Positions 28,301 through 36,217 of a stretch of DNA of 64,000 nt are shown here, piece by piece. The notes beneath the pieces are model-generated. The model had not been told where the DNA came from. It ran no database searches and worked only from the letters and a program-made list of their open reading frames with translations. Position 1 is the stretch's first letter. Each line of letters starts with the position of its first letter. The position numbers and the translations under genes are program-made. The stretch comes from Halanaerobium sp. MA284_MarDTE_T2. Lineage in GTDB: Bacteria > Bacillota > Halanaerobiia > Halanaerobiales > Halanaerobiaceae. The DNA lies in contig NZ_QPJE01000004.1 of assembly GCF_003337245.1 (NCBI RefSeq), positions 92,285-156,284 on the forward strand. Direction: 5' to 3'.

Positions 28301-28423
28301 TTTGCTACTTTCTTAACATTATTTGTAATTCCTATTTTCTATTCCTTAATTACTGATCTAAGGGCATTTATTATTGCTAAATATAAAGGAATAACCCGGG
28401 AGGAAGCAGAAAAGAGGATATAG
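25349..28423 (+). CDS. RND family efflux transporter (AcrB/HAE1-like)
   Basis: Inner-membrane proton-driven exporter of 1024 residues with the twelve-helix, two-porter-loop architecture. The opening SIKRSVTTAMIILMVLLIGS, the helix-4 VGMLVDNAVVVLENI motif with the proton-relay Asp, and the C-terminal LTLSGIVVNNAIVMVDYI-like repeat (here LITLSGIVVNNAIVM) are seen. The presence of VDN rather than VDD at helix 4 is common in this group. It is the last gene of the tetR-tolC-adaptor-pump operon; substrate unknown. Confidence 0.94.
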   Translation: MKLSDFSIKRSVTTAMIILMVLLIGSVSLSMLSLDLFPDITFPGAAIITSYEGVGSEEIENLITKEIESAVATVEGVKTIRSTSSRGSSTVVVEFNWGRDMDFAVQDLREQVNLISDAILPEDADEPLIFKFDPAMIPIMNYGVSADGLEIDEIKEEVEDELIPRLERISGVAQVYMQGGLEREIIVSVKREKLKHYNLGFNTITNIVSSENINVSAGDVLQGDTEFLVRTIGKFSNLDEIRNINIPVGNGQIKLSDVAEVKDGFADLETLSRTNGKRSLSLAIQKQTDANTVNVANAVREEIEQIKKDYPNYHFSIAMDQSEFINKSIASVSQNAIVGGLLAVIILFLFLRNIRSTIIIATAMPISIIGTFILMYFADVNLNVISLGGLALGVGMLVDNAVVVLENIYRYRSLGEGKVEAAREGSSEVGMAIVASTITTVVVFLPIVFVEGMAGQLFKDLALTVAFSLIASLIVALTLIPMLSSKILKVTQKELDRTEKEGRIRKIYRTALSRVLKHRWVVVALLVVLLIGSLALIPQIGFEFMPSTDRGSFSVTYELPVGTSLSRSNEVSTEIESVLMNIEEIKTVIATVGSDSQRMSTSSSSHVGIISVDLVDLAERDRSTAEVMEEIRQKINIPDVDLTVEEQQGFGGGAPVNVKLFGDDLDVLEQETAKATTAIEDIEGLREIDNSFSEGQPEYRIKVNRSIASRFGLNVSQIANTVRTAINGSTATKYEVAGDEYDIRIRLEEDQIEQMSQVPELNIQTASGEMIPLSRIADLEIAEGPVEILRKDQERHSEITADIHGVDLGTVMTQIQSRLSELELPDGYRFSYEGEFEDMQESFSSLGMAFGLAVILIYMVMASQFESLVHPFTIMFTIPLALIGVIFGMYITNSIVSVASILGLITLSGIVVNNAIVMVDYINQLRRRGTKKMEAIITAGTVRLRPIMMTALTTILGLLPIAIGIGEGSESTQPMGIVIVSGLTFATFLTLFVIPIFYSLITDLRAFIIAKYKGITREEAEKRI

Positions 28424-28465
28424 AAGGGTAAAATGTTGACAAAAAATTATAAAGGAGAATAAGAT

Positions 28466-28804
28466 ATGACTGTTAGAGAATTTGCAGATGAGTTTGATCT
28501 GGAAGTGGTTGCAGGCCCGGCTCTGGATAAAGAAATAGGTGGTGTATATTTTGGTGATATTCCACATGATGTAATGGAAAGGGCAGAAAGGAATGATATC
28601 TGGCTTACTATAAGGAATGATCTGGTGGCAGTTGGGGTGGCCCTGCTGGCAAATATATCTGCTGTTATTGTAGTTGAAGGGCTGAACTATGAAAAAATTG
28701 CAGTAAAAAAAGCCTGTGAAAATGATGTTAATCTTTTAAAATACAGTGGATCCAAATTTGAACTGTCGGCTAAGTTTATTAAAAAATATTATTCTATAGA
28801 TTAA
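28466..28804 (+). CDS. DRTGG domain protein
   Basis: A 112-residue protein consisting of a single DRTGG domain, known from the N-terminal half of phosphotransacetylases and from stand-alone proteins near hydrogenase and HPr-kinase genes in anaerobes. The pattern of a hydrophobic VVAGPALDKEIGGVYFGDIP followed by a VEGLNYEKIAVKKACENDV stretch fits. The role is unknown; ligand binding is likely. AAAGGAG precedes the ATG. It follows the pump gene by 42 bases and may be read from the same transcript. Confidence 0.7.
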   Translation: MTVREFADEFDLEVVAGPALDKEIGGVYFGDIPHDVMERAERNDIWLTIRNDLVAVGVALLANISAVIVVEGLNYEKIAVKKACENDVNLLKYSGSKFELSAKFIKKYYSID

Positions 28805-28861
28805 AATAAAGTATAAAACAGTATTTATTTGTCACAAATATTAATTTTAAATTAATAACTA

Positions 28862-28891
28862 TTGACAAAGTATAAATTATTGTGATAAACT
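28862..28891 (+). promoter_or_regulatory. Promoter upstream of the structured RNA and SLH gene
   Basis: TTGACA (28862-28867) and TAAACT (28886-28891), spacing 18, with an extended -10 TG. The -10 context GTGATAAACT and the TTGACAAAG of the -35 are the same as in the metNIQ promoter at 18518. Transcription would begin about 28898. Confidence 0.65.
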
Positions 28892-28929
28892 ATGAATGAT
28901 GATTAGATATGATAATTATGTAATTAATT

Positions 28930-29052
28930 AACCAGAAGAAATCTTGAAAATTTTTTCATAAATAATTACATCTGAAGACAGCTTGTGACCCCTTGTTGTT
29001 CTTTCTAGGATGATTATTTTAGGGACACAGGTTTTCTTCTGGTTTTTTTTAA
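28930..29052 (+). ncRNA. Candidate structured RNA / leader element ending in a terminator
   Basis: A perfect 12-bp stem pairs AACCAGAAGAAA (28930-28941) with TTTCTTCTGGTT (29033-29044) and ends in a T8 run. Inside it CTTGTG-A-CCC (28982-28991) pairs with GGG-A-CACAGG (29022-29031), abutting the outer stem. An alternative 9-bp stem, ATGTAATTA (28918-28926) with TAATTACAT (28963-28971), would put the outer 5' strand in its loop, giving either exclusion or a pseudoknot. It matches no riboswitch class I can recall. The rest of the 451-base gap (29053-29255) holds a CAGATC/GATCTG hairpin (29118-29139) and the SLH gene ribosome site. Confidence 0.45.
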
Positions 29053-29255
29053 AAAGGTTTGTCATTCTGTCCTAAAATTTAAAGAAGGGGGGATGGTGAA
29101 GTATTAATATTTTTTGGACAGATCGACATAGATAGATCTGGGAGAAAAGTACTAATAAAAGGATAAGGAAACAAGGCAACTTATCTGAAAAAATTAAGAA
29201 ATTCTATCTCCAGATCAAAAATAATAATTGAAAAACGAAAGGGGATAAAATATTT

Positions 29256-31310
29256 ATGAAAAAGTTGACAGTGCTATTGGTAGCAGTTATGCTGCTGACA
29301 GCTGCATTCAGTGTTTCTGCAAGTACATTTTCTGATGTACCCAGCAACCACTGGTCTTATGATGCAATTAACAAATTAGTTGCTTCAGGTGTTATTACAG
29401 GTTATCCAGACGGCAGTTTTAGAGGTGGACAGCCAATGACTCGTTACGAAATGGCTGTTATGGTAAGCCGTGCACTTGACAACATTGCTGCAGAGCGTGC
29501 CGCTTTGGAAGAAAAAGTGGATGACATGGGCAGTGGACTTACTACTGCACAGGCTCAGGATGTAACAGCAATTGTTAAAGCCTTAATGGAAAAGAACACC
29601 AATGAAGAACTTAGTGATGCTCAGGCAGAAGAAGTAGCAGATATGGTAGAATCTCTTACCTTTGAATACAAAGCAGAACTTAAAGTTCTCGGTGCAGATA
29701 TTGATGCATTAGGTAAAGATGTTGACAAATTAGAAGCTAAAGTAAATGCTTTAGAAGCAGATATGCCTAAAGATCATGTTGAATTTACAGGTACTGTAGC
29801 AACATTTGCACAGGTAGGTGACTATGGAGATGAACAGTACGAAAAGAATGCAACAGCTGAAGCACTGGCTGATGGAGATGCAATGGATCTTGATCTACCA
29901 ACAGCCGACAATGGTGGTGGAGACTATGATGATTTCCCTGCTGAAGAGGCACTGTGGCAGGAAATCGATTTTGGTGTAAATGGAAGTTATAAAGATGTTA
30001 ACTTCGATTTAGTAGTAGATACCGTTACAAATGGCTTTAGAGATTATGACAGCATTTACTATGGTGATTATGAGGAGCATGTTTTAGGTGAACAGGGTGA
30101 CGATCAGGATTTTGTAATGGATACAGCTTTACTGACTGTCGAAAAAGGTGGTTATGTATTTACAGCTGGAGACAATGATGATTATACAGTTGAACAGTAT
30201 TTCTTTGATGATGAAGATATGGAAGGTCTAACACTTTCAGCTCCATTCTACGGCTTTGATGTAAATGCATTTGCATTTGGCTATGATGATGGTTATAGTG
30301 AAGGTAATAGAAGTGGTGACGAATACTATGGTGTAACAGCATCTAAAGTATTTAACAATAGCAAAGTAACCGGTAAAGTGTATAATGGTAGATTTGATGC
30401 AAAAGATTATGATGCTAATGGTAATGGTATTATTGATACTAGTGAATATAAAACATTCACAGATAAAAATGGTAATGACGTAAACTCTGAAACAGTCACT
30501 AATGTAGCTGTAGAAGTTCAATCAGATATTACTGACGCTTTAACTGTTAATGGTGAAGCTGTATTTAATCAGTTAGAAGAAGCAGATACCAGTGACAGCC
30601 TGTTCAGAGTTAATGCTGACTATTTATTTAATGACAAGTGGAGCTTCAGAGGTGGAGTAGAAGTAGTTGGTGAAGAATTCAATGGTGGAGCTAAATACGG
30701 ATATGTTTCAAGCAGATCTGAAGCTGATCTTGAAGAAGACTATGACTATGATAAATATGAGTTAGGTACAACATATGTTGTAAATGACAACAACAGTATT
30801 CTTTTTGATGCAGCTATGGTTAAATTTGATAGTGCTTCTTTGAGTGACGATGTTATGAACGCTTTTAGTGTTGCAGATAAAGCAGATGAAGATAAAACTT
30901 CATATAAGCTCGGCTGGAAAAATCTTTACGGCAAATTCACCAACCATGCATCTGTAGAATTTATCAAAAACGATTATTATACAGATGAAATTGATGATGA
31001 TGCAACAGTTGTTGCTTTAGGTACAGTTTATGACTGGAGTGAAAAGACCAATTTAAGAGCAGAAGTTGTCAACAAACAGGCAGACTTATATGACAACGAA
31101 GATGTCTGGGATCGCGATATGGAATATACCTATCTTAAAGCTGGTGTAGACTATAAGCTGGCTGAAAACATCGACTGGGTTACAGATGTAATGTATATTA
31201 CCGGTGATGTTGATCAGTTAGAAGATGTGGATGGCCCAATTAGAGATTCTCATGATAAAGTTGATATCGATGGCAGCTTTATCACAACATCTCTATCAGT
31301 TAGTTTCTAA
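29256..31310 (+). CDS. SLH-domain outer membrane protein (OmpM/porin-like)
   Basis: A 684-residue exported protein. Signal peptide to about residue 23, one S-layer homology domain (about 24-85, with FSDVPSNHWSYDAINKLVA and GYPDGSFRGGQPMTRYEMA), a coiled coil (about 90-170), then a long acidic, aromatic-rich region of alternating beta pattern ending in SLSVSF. A terminal phenylalanine after alternating residues is the outer-membrane barrel signal. In diderm Firmicutes such OmpM proteins tether the outer membrane to peptidoglycan through SLH. The acidic composition fits a halophile. It has a long leader and strong terminator, as expected for an abundant protein. Confidence 0.85.
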   Translation: MKKLTVLLVAVMLLTAAFSVSASTFSDVPSNHWSYDAINKLVASGVITGYPDGSFRGGQPMTRYEMAVMVSRALDNIAAERAALEEKVDDMGSGLTTAQAQDVTAIVKALMEKNTNEELSDAQAEEVADMVESLTFEYKAELKVLGADIDALGKDVDKLEAKVNALEADMPKDHVEFTGTVATFAQVGDYGDEQYEKNATAEALADGDAMDLDLPTADNGGGDYDDFPAEEALWQEIDFGVNGSYKDVNFDLVVDTVTNGFRDYDSIYYGDYEEHVLGEQGDDQDFVMDTALLTVEKGGYVFTAGDNDDYTVEQYFFDDEDMEGLTLSAPFYGFDVNAFAFGYDDGYSEGNRSGDEYYGVTASKVFNNSKVTGKVYNGRFDAKDYDANGNGIIDTSEYKTFTDKNGNDVNSETVTNVAVEVQSDITDALTVNGEAVFNQLEEADTSDSLFRVNADYLFNDKWSFRGGVEVVGEEFNGGAKYGYVSSRSEADLEEDYDYDKYELGTTYVVNDNNSILFDAAMVKFDSASLSDDVMNAFSVADKADEDKTSYKLGWKNLYGKFTNHASVEFIKNDYYTDEIDDDATVVALGTVYDWSEKTNLRAEVVNKQADLYDNEDVWDRDMEYTYLKAGVDYKLAENIDWVTDVMYITGDVDQLEDVDGPIRDSHDKVDIDGSFITTSLSVSF

Positions 31311-31358
31311 ACAGACAGATAATAAGTTGAGAATATAAATTTCTCATCATTTCTAATG

Positions 31359-31388
31359 GACCCCGGTTTTGCCGGGGTTCTTTTTTTT
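31359..31388 (+). terminator. Terminator of the SLH outer membrane protein gene
   Basis: ACCCCGG pairs with CCGGGGT around TTTTG, followed by a T run of eight. Confidence 0.92.
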
Positions 31389-31408
31389 AATTGAAAAAGA
31401 TTTTTCTA

Positions 31409-31447
31409 TAGAAAAAGACCCACCATTTTAAATGGCAGGTCTTTCTG
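31409..31447 (-). terminator. Terminator of the ribonucleotide reductase gene
   Basis: AAAGACC, a 2-base mismatch, and CCATTT pair with AAATGG and GGTCTTT. On the minus strand the hairpin is followed by TTTTTC, so it most likely ends the minus-strand gene, though it could act on both strands. Confidence 0.75.
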
Positions 31448-31507
31448 CATTTCTAACAGTAATTTTCGGAAACTTCTTAAAGATATTAAAGACAGGTTTA
31501 TTAATAT

Positions 31508-33895
31508 TTATCTAACCGGACAGGCCCCTGTGTCACAGTCGGCTTCATCCAGTTTTCTTTCCATAAATTCACTTTCATATTTGGAGACCAGGGAAGGGTT
31601 GAATCTCTTCATATCTGCTTCCCTTTTATTATATTCTTCTTCGGTTATCTCTTCATATGGCATTAGGTCGTAAAAATTGTCGCTGTAGGATAAGAATGAT
31701 ATTCCAACAGTACTGTCCCAGTTGTTCCAGAGCCATTCTTCTACATCACCCCATTCATTATCTTTAACATGGACTGTTATAGATGCATTGTGGTCAACAT
31801 AGTTTTCCATAAACATTTTGTATGTTTCCAGCTGTTCGATGGCATCAACATCTGCCTTAACTTTTCCTTCAGGTGCTTTAACTGGAAACTCAATTACCAG
31901 GGTTTCTGGGTCATCTGGATTGTGCCCTACTTCTGGATGAATAGGGTAATCAAGTTCCTCACATACTCTGGCCAGTGGATCTGAGGCTGATATGCGCACC
32001 CTTCTTATATAATATGGGCTGTGGGAATAATGAAGTCCACTGGAGACGGTAGGCATCTGTGTCTGTGTTCCTTCCGGTTTAACTGTAGTTACCAGCAGTG
32101 GTTCATTATCTCCAACTTCTTTGGCTATTTCTGCTGCAGCCTGATGTGCTGTTTCCCGGAGTTCTAACAGCAGTTCTGCTTCCTGTTCTTTAGAAAGCCC
32201 GGCAGCGTTTTTCATATCCTGCCATCCAGTAAGGGAAGTTCCTATCAATCTGTCCCTTTTATTAATCTGATCCCATTCCGGTAGTTCAAATTCTATTAAA
32301 GCCATTCTATATCCGGCACGTGCTGAGAGCTTTTGTGCTTCAAACATTGTTTTTTTGTCCAGATTACCTTCTTTATCAACAAATGACATTACATTGAGCG
32401 ATGTAAGGTTGCAGACACCTCTAGAATCAAGCAGTATTTCTGCACAGGGATTTACACCTTTGAAGTTTTCTCTGCGCCTGCTGGCCTCTACAGCATTTAT
32501 AAAACCAGGTTCTCCACTGTAGCGCATCTGTTTGATATGCCATTTTAGCTGTTCTCTGTCAGGTTTTTTCTCATAGAAGATGCTGTTGTTGCTCATCTGT
32601 CTGTGTGATATTTCCGGGTTTATTACCCACTCATCATTTTCTTTTACATAAAGGCTGCTTTTTGCCTGGGCTATTTCTTTGTCATCTCGGCTGAAAAGAC
32701 ATATTTGAGATGATCTTCTTACTCCACCGGAAACTACATTTTCTGCAATTATATTGGCAATATCCATAGCATCTATCGGCTTTAGTTTAACTCTGTTTAA
32801 GCTGTCTTTATCTCTGTCCGGTTTCTGGTTGAGCAGCTTATCTATTTTTGTAAACATCCTCTTTAAACTCTGGTGACCGGAAGCTGTTCCACCAAATGTT
32901 TTCAGTTTTTCTCCTTTAGGGCGAACAGAATCATAATTGAAGATTATGCTTTTTAAGGGCCTAAAGGCATGGTCAACTAGAAACTTAAAATAATATTCTA
33001 ATGACTGTATCCAGCCTTCTTTACTATCACCTACATTGATTTTTACCACATCTTCTTCATTAAACTCAAAATTGGTATATTCTCTTCTTTCTTCTTTTGC
33101 TGCAGGTTCATAATATTTGTGGATTACTTCTACATCTGTCCTTATTTTTGGCAGTTTTTCAACATCACGGGGAAGTACCCGAAAGCCGACACCTGATCCG
33201 ATCATCAACAGATAAAAAAGGTCCTGGTAGGCTTTGAAGCTGTCAATTACAGTAAATGAGCAGTTGTAATTGCTCATTCCATATTTTTTAGATGATTCTG
33301 TAGAAGCTGTCCAAAGTGTACGTCCAGCTAAAAAGTTCCGCAGATTATATACATTATCATAAAGTTTTTCTGCTTCTTTTCTGGTGGTCTGTGCAAGTGA
33401 GCAGTTATATTCCACAGCTCTTTTTACTGTTTCCCACCAGTATTCCCGGCGCTGTTCTTCTTCCAGCCAGCGAGAATAAGTTCTGTAATAAATAAATTCC
33501 CCCAGCTCTGTTGGAAATGGATTTGGCTGGTGTTTATATTTGCTTAAAAATTCCTGAGACAAAAGATCATTTTCTTCACTTTTTCTTTTCTTTCTTGATT
33601 TCTGCCTTTTACTTCTGTAGATTATATATGTTTTTGCAGTAGAGGTATAGCCTGATTTCATCAGTTCTTCTTCAACTAAATCCTGAATCTCTTCAACCTT
33701 AGGCACCCTACCTTCTGCATAAAAGTCTTTGTTTAAGATATTTTCCACTTTTGCCGAGACCTTTTCTGCGTCTTTTTTTTCTGCATTTTCACCTGATTCT
33801 ATCACAGCACGATAGATGGCATTTGTGATCTTATCCCTTATATAGTCTACTTCTCGTCCATCACGTTTAATGACTGTCTTATTTGATTCTTCCAA
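31508..33895 (-). CDS. nrdJ: Adenosylcobalamin-dependent (class II) ribonucleoside-triphosphate reductase
   Basis: Reduces ribonucleotides to deoxyribonucleotides using adenosylcobalamin, oxygen-independent. 795 residues: an ATP-cone (about 5-95), the reductase barrel with C212 (NCSF), NPCAEI (C484 radical Cys, E486), C495, and the GGVRRSSQ block. The C-terminal CDTGAC pair (C787, C792) is the expected shuttle to thioredoxin. The length and the lack of a separate small subunit fit the monomeric RTPR type. The start is TTG, with AAGGAGG 8 bases before it on the minus strand. Monocistronic. Confidence 0.93.
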   Translation of the reverse strand: MEESNKTVIKRDGREVDYIRDKITNAIYRAVIESGENAEKKDAEKVSAKVENILNKDFYAEGRVPKVEEIQDLVEEELMKSGYTSTAKTYIIYRSKRQKSRKKRKSEENDLLSQEFLSKYKHQPNPFPTELGEFIYYRTYSRWLEEEQRREYWWETVKRAVEYNCSLAQTTRKEAEKLYDNVYNLRNFLAGRTLWTASTESSKKYGMSNYNCSFTVIDSFKAYQDLFYLLMIGSGVGFRVLPRDVEKLPKIRTDVEVIHKYYEPAAKEERREYTNFEFNEEDVVKINVGDSKEGWIQSLEYYFKFLVDHAFRPLKSIIFNYDSVRPKGEKLKTFGGTASGHQSLKRMFTKIDKLLNQKPDRDKDSLNRVKLKPIDAMDIANIIAENVVSGGVRRSSQICLFSRDDKEIAQAKSSLYVKENDEWVINPEISHRQMSNNSIFYEKKPDREQLKWHIKQMRYSGEPGFINAVEASRRRENFKGVNPCAEILLDSRGVCNLTSLNVMSFVDKEGNLDKKTMFEAQKLSARAGYRMALIEFELPEWDQINKRDRLIGTSLTGWQDMKNAAGLSKEQEAELLLELRETAHQAAAEIAKEVGDNEPLLVTTVKPEGTQTQMPTVSSGLHYSHSPYYIRRVRISASDPLARVCEELDYPIHPEVGHNPDDPETLVIEFPVKAPEGKVKADVDAIEQLETYKMFMENYVDHNASITVHVKDNEWGDVEEWLWNNWDSTVGISFLSYSDNFYDLMPYEEITEEEYNKREADMKRFNPSLVSKYESEFMERKLDEADCDTGACPVR

Positions 33896-34391
33896 TAAAA
33901 AAACCTCCTTAATAATCTCTGCTTAAATAAGCTGACTTTTAAAAGAATTAATTTTTAAAATAAGTAATTAAAATATGATATAAGTACTAAACATTAAGTA
34001 TATAAACTAATTTTAAAATATGCAAACAGCATTATAGTTGTTCAAATATATTAAATATGGAATACTATCTGTGAAGTTGGTTAAGCTGTTTGATTCTTAG
34101 AATTTAAAATAAACAAAAATGAATATAAAATATTTGTATAATATATTATATCACAGTTGAAAACAGAATTTAATTATACAAATTACCTTTTGTTTTTTAG
34201 CAGGATAAAAAATAAAACTTTTAGAACTATTTTTATTGAACAGATATATGTATAAGAGAGTCACTTTGATATATCCTGTGAAGTATAAAAATAAATCCTC
34301 AATTATTAAAAGGGAAATTGAATTTAATGTAGTAATTATTATATAATGAATATAAATTTATTTTATAGTTATTGAGAGGGGTGTAATTTTA
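33896..34391. other. Long AT-rich divergent spacer between nrdJ and a rubrerythrin-like gene
   Basis: No gene is seen in these 496 bases. It carries the nrdJ ribosome site (33901-33907), a perfect 8-bp inverted repeat CAAACAGC (34023-34030) / GCTGTTTG (34085-34092) with a 54-base loop, and the 14-bp palindrome TATAATATATTATA (34137-34150). No cobalamin riboswitch core was found on either strand. TATAAT-like boxes exist for both directions, but AT content makes them weak evidence. Confidence 0.5.
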
Positions 34392-34874
34392 ATGAAAGAA
34401 AGATTTAGTGCTTTAGAAGTATTCGAAATGGCAAAAGATATTGAAATAAGGGGTAAGAAATTTTACCTCAAATATGCTGAGGGAACGGAAAATAAAGAGC
34501 TGGCAGAATTTTTTAGAAAGCTGGCTTCAGATGAACAGGACCATTATGAACGATTTAGTAATCTGGCTGAACAGCTGAAGGAAAATCAGGATGAGGCAGA
34601 ATATCTTTATGATGAAGAAGTAAGTGCCTATTTTAAATATTTGGTAGATTTATCTGTTTTCCCTGAGGCGGATAGTGAAGATTCCAAGCAGGCACTGCAC
34701 AGTGTAGAAAAGGCTTTAAAGCTTGCCATACAGGCGGAAAAAGATTCTATTCTTTTTTATAGAGAAATGTGTGACTATAATGAGGGGAAAACAATTGATG
34801 CCATAAAGACTTTAATTGGAGAAGAAAAGCAGCATTTTAAAGACCTAACAGAATATGCCAAAAGATATAAATAA
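34392..34874 (+). CDS. Rubrerythrin-like ferritin-family protein
   Basis: A 160-residue four-helix diiron protein. Two E...ExxH pairs are visible: EIRGKKFY with DEQDHYE, and EKDSILFY with GEEKQHF, giving the diiron ligands. No rubredoxin domain is attached, so it is the erythrin/short type. In anaerobes such proteins detoxify peroxide or store iron. GAGAGGGGTG precedes the ATG. The next gene starts 20 bases before its stop. Confidence 0.85.
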   Translation: MKERFSALEVFEMAKDIEIRGKKFYLKYAEGTENKELAEFFRKLASDEQDHYERFSNLAEQLKENQDEAEYLYDEEVSAYFKYLVDLSVFPEADSEDSKQALHSVEKALKLAIQAEKDSILFYREMCDYNEGKTIDAIKTLIGEEKQHFKDLTEYAKRYK

Positions 34875-35121
34875 AGAAAAACATTTTGTCTATATAGTAG
34901 AATGCAGAGATGGAACTTTTTACACAGGCTACACCACTGATGTGGAGAGGCGGCTTGAAGAACACAACAGTGGGGAAGGAGCAAAATATACTAGAGGAAG
35001 ATATCCGGTAGAGCTCCGCTATAAAGAGTCTTTTGGTTCCCGCAGCAGTGCCCAGAAAAAAGAATATAAAATAAAACAGCTCTCCCGCAGAGAAAAGGAA
35101 GAGCTGATTGATTCAAATTAA
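34855..35121 (+). CDS. GIY-YIG domain protein (UPF0213/YhbQ type)
   Basis: An 88-residue single-domain protein with the nuclease signature FVYIVECRDGTFYTGYTTD followed by RRLEEHNSGEGAKYT, and a basic C terminus. Such small GIY-YIG proteins are possible DNA structure-specific nucleases (related to the SLX1 domain); activity is not established here. It overlaps the rubrerythrin-like gene by 20 bases in a different frame. No closer start is available without losing the motif. Confidence 0.85.
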   Translation: MPKDINKEKHFVYIVECRDGTFYTGYTTDVERRLEEHNSGEGAKYTRGRYPVELRYKESFGSRSSAQKKEYKIKQLSRREKEELIDSN

Positions 35122-35123
35122 TA

Positions 35124-36035
35124 TTAAAATTTGCCTAATAAGCGGGGTTCGACTTCAAGTCTGACTCCGCTTATTTTATATACTTCTTCTTTAACCTTTT
35201 CTATCAAATTGATTATATCATCAGATGTGGCATTACCTTTATTTACAATAAAACCTGCATGTTTTGTAGAAACCTGGGCCCCACCGATCTGATAACCCTT
35301 CATACCTGCTTTTTCTATAAGTGGGCCAGTATAGTGTCCCGGCGGCCGCTTAAAGATACTGCCTGCACTCGGCTGCTCCATTGGCTGTTTGCTCCAGCGT
35401 TTAGCATGCAGTTTATCTATTTGTTTTTGTATTTTTTCTTTATCCCCACTTTCCAGTTCCAGGGTTGCTGAGGTTATAATATAATTTTTAGACTGAAGTA
35501 TACTGCTTCTGTAATCAAGCTGCAGTTCTTGCCTGGAAAGTTCAATTATTTCTCCATTCTGCTGGAGAAGTTCTGCTTTTTTTATAACATCTTTCATTTC
35601 TCTTCCATATGCACCGGCATTCATATAAACAGCTCCTCCCAGAGAACCGGGTATGCCGCTGGCAAACTCAAGTCCGCTTAATGAAGCTTTACAGCAGATA
35701 TCAGCCAGTTCAGAAAGAAGAAGACCGGATTCTGCTTTTACTGTATTGTCCTCAACAGTATAATTTCTGAGGCTTCCTGTATAGATGATGATCCCCCTAT
35801 AACCTTTATCAGAGGTAATGAGGTTGCTGCCTTTGCCCAGTACAAAATAGGGAAGACCGGATTTTACAATCAAAGGAAGTGCTTTCTGCAGTGATTTGAC
35901 AGTTTCAGCTTCCACAAAAAGATCTGCCGGACCACCAACTTTAAAGCTGGTATATGGTGCAAGCATCTTATTTTTCTCTATTTTTAGAGAGTTTATTTTT
36001 TTCATATTTTCTGTTAAAATATTTATATCAGACAT
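35124..36035 (-). CDS. murB: UDP-N-acetylenolpyruvoylglucosamine reductase MurB
   Basis: Catalyses the second step of UDP-MurNAc synthesis in peptidoglycan building, using FAD and NADPH. 303 residues, type II length. The FAD-binding VLGKGSNLI, the SGLEFASGIPGSLGGAV block and YMNAGAYG are intact; the catalytic serine sits in PSAGSIFKRP near residue 225. AAAAGGAG precedes the ATG on the minus strand. It stands alone, convergent with the GIY-YIG gene with a 2-base gap. Confidence 0.95.
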   Translation of the reverse strand: MSDINILTENMKKINSLKIEKNKMLAPYTSFKVGGPADLFVEAETVKSLQKALPLIVKSGLPYFVLGKGSNLITSDKGYRGIIIYTGSLRNYTVEDNTVKAESGLLLSELADICCKASLSGLEFASGIPGSLGGAVYMNAGAYGREMKDVIKKAELLQQNGEIIELSRQELQLDYRSSILQSKNYIITSATLELESGDKEKIQKQIDKLHAKRWSKQPMEQPSAGSIFKRPPGHYTGPLIEKAGMKGYQIGGAQVSTKHAGFIVNKGNATSDDIINLIEKVKEEVYKISGVRLEVEPRLLGKF

Positions 36036-36102
36036 ATCTGTACTCCTTTTATAATAATATTATGATTGCACTGCGAAAAGTCAATTTTGGGCATTTAATA
36101 AT

Positions 36103-36133
36103 TTGACACTTTTGTCATAAAAGGGATTGTAAA
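36103..36133 (+). promoter_or_regulatory. Promoter-like region with an inverted repeat upstream of the ParB-like gene
   Basis: TTGACA (36103-36108) overlaps the perfect inverted repeat TGACA-CTTT-TGTCA (36104-36117), and a TGTAAA -10 candidate follows. The repeat could be an operator for either divergent gene (murB or the ParB-like gene). Confidence 0.4.
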
Positions 36134-36217
36134 TTTAAAAATTGCTAATTAAGACTTTCCCAGTGTAACTATATAATACGTTAATTAAGTTTTGAAATCA
36201 ACAGGGGGGCTTATAAA

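Noticed and set aside
28466..28804. Phosphotransacetylase or HPr kinase for the DRTGG protein
   Set aside because: Only the DRTGG domain is present at 112 residues; no catalytic domain follows.
30160..30521. Antisense open frames inside the SLH protein gene
   Set aside because: They are His/Tyr/Ile-rich mirror images of the acidic repetitive coding sequence with no start signals.
33896..34391. Cobalamin riboswitch upstream of nrdJ
   Set aside because: The conserved B12-box core was looked for on both strands and not found.
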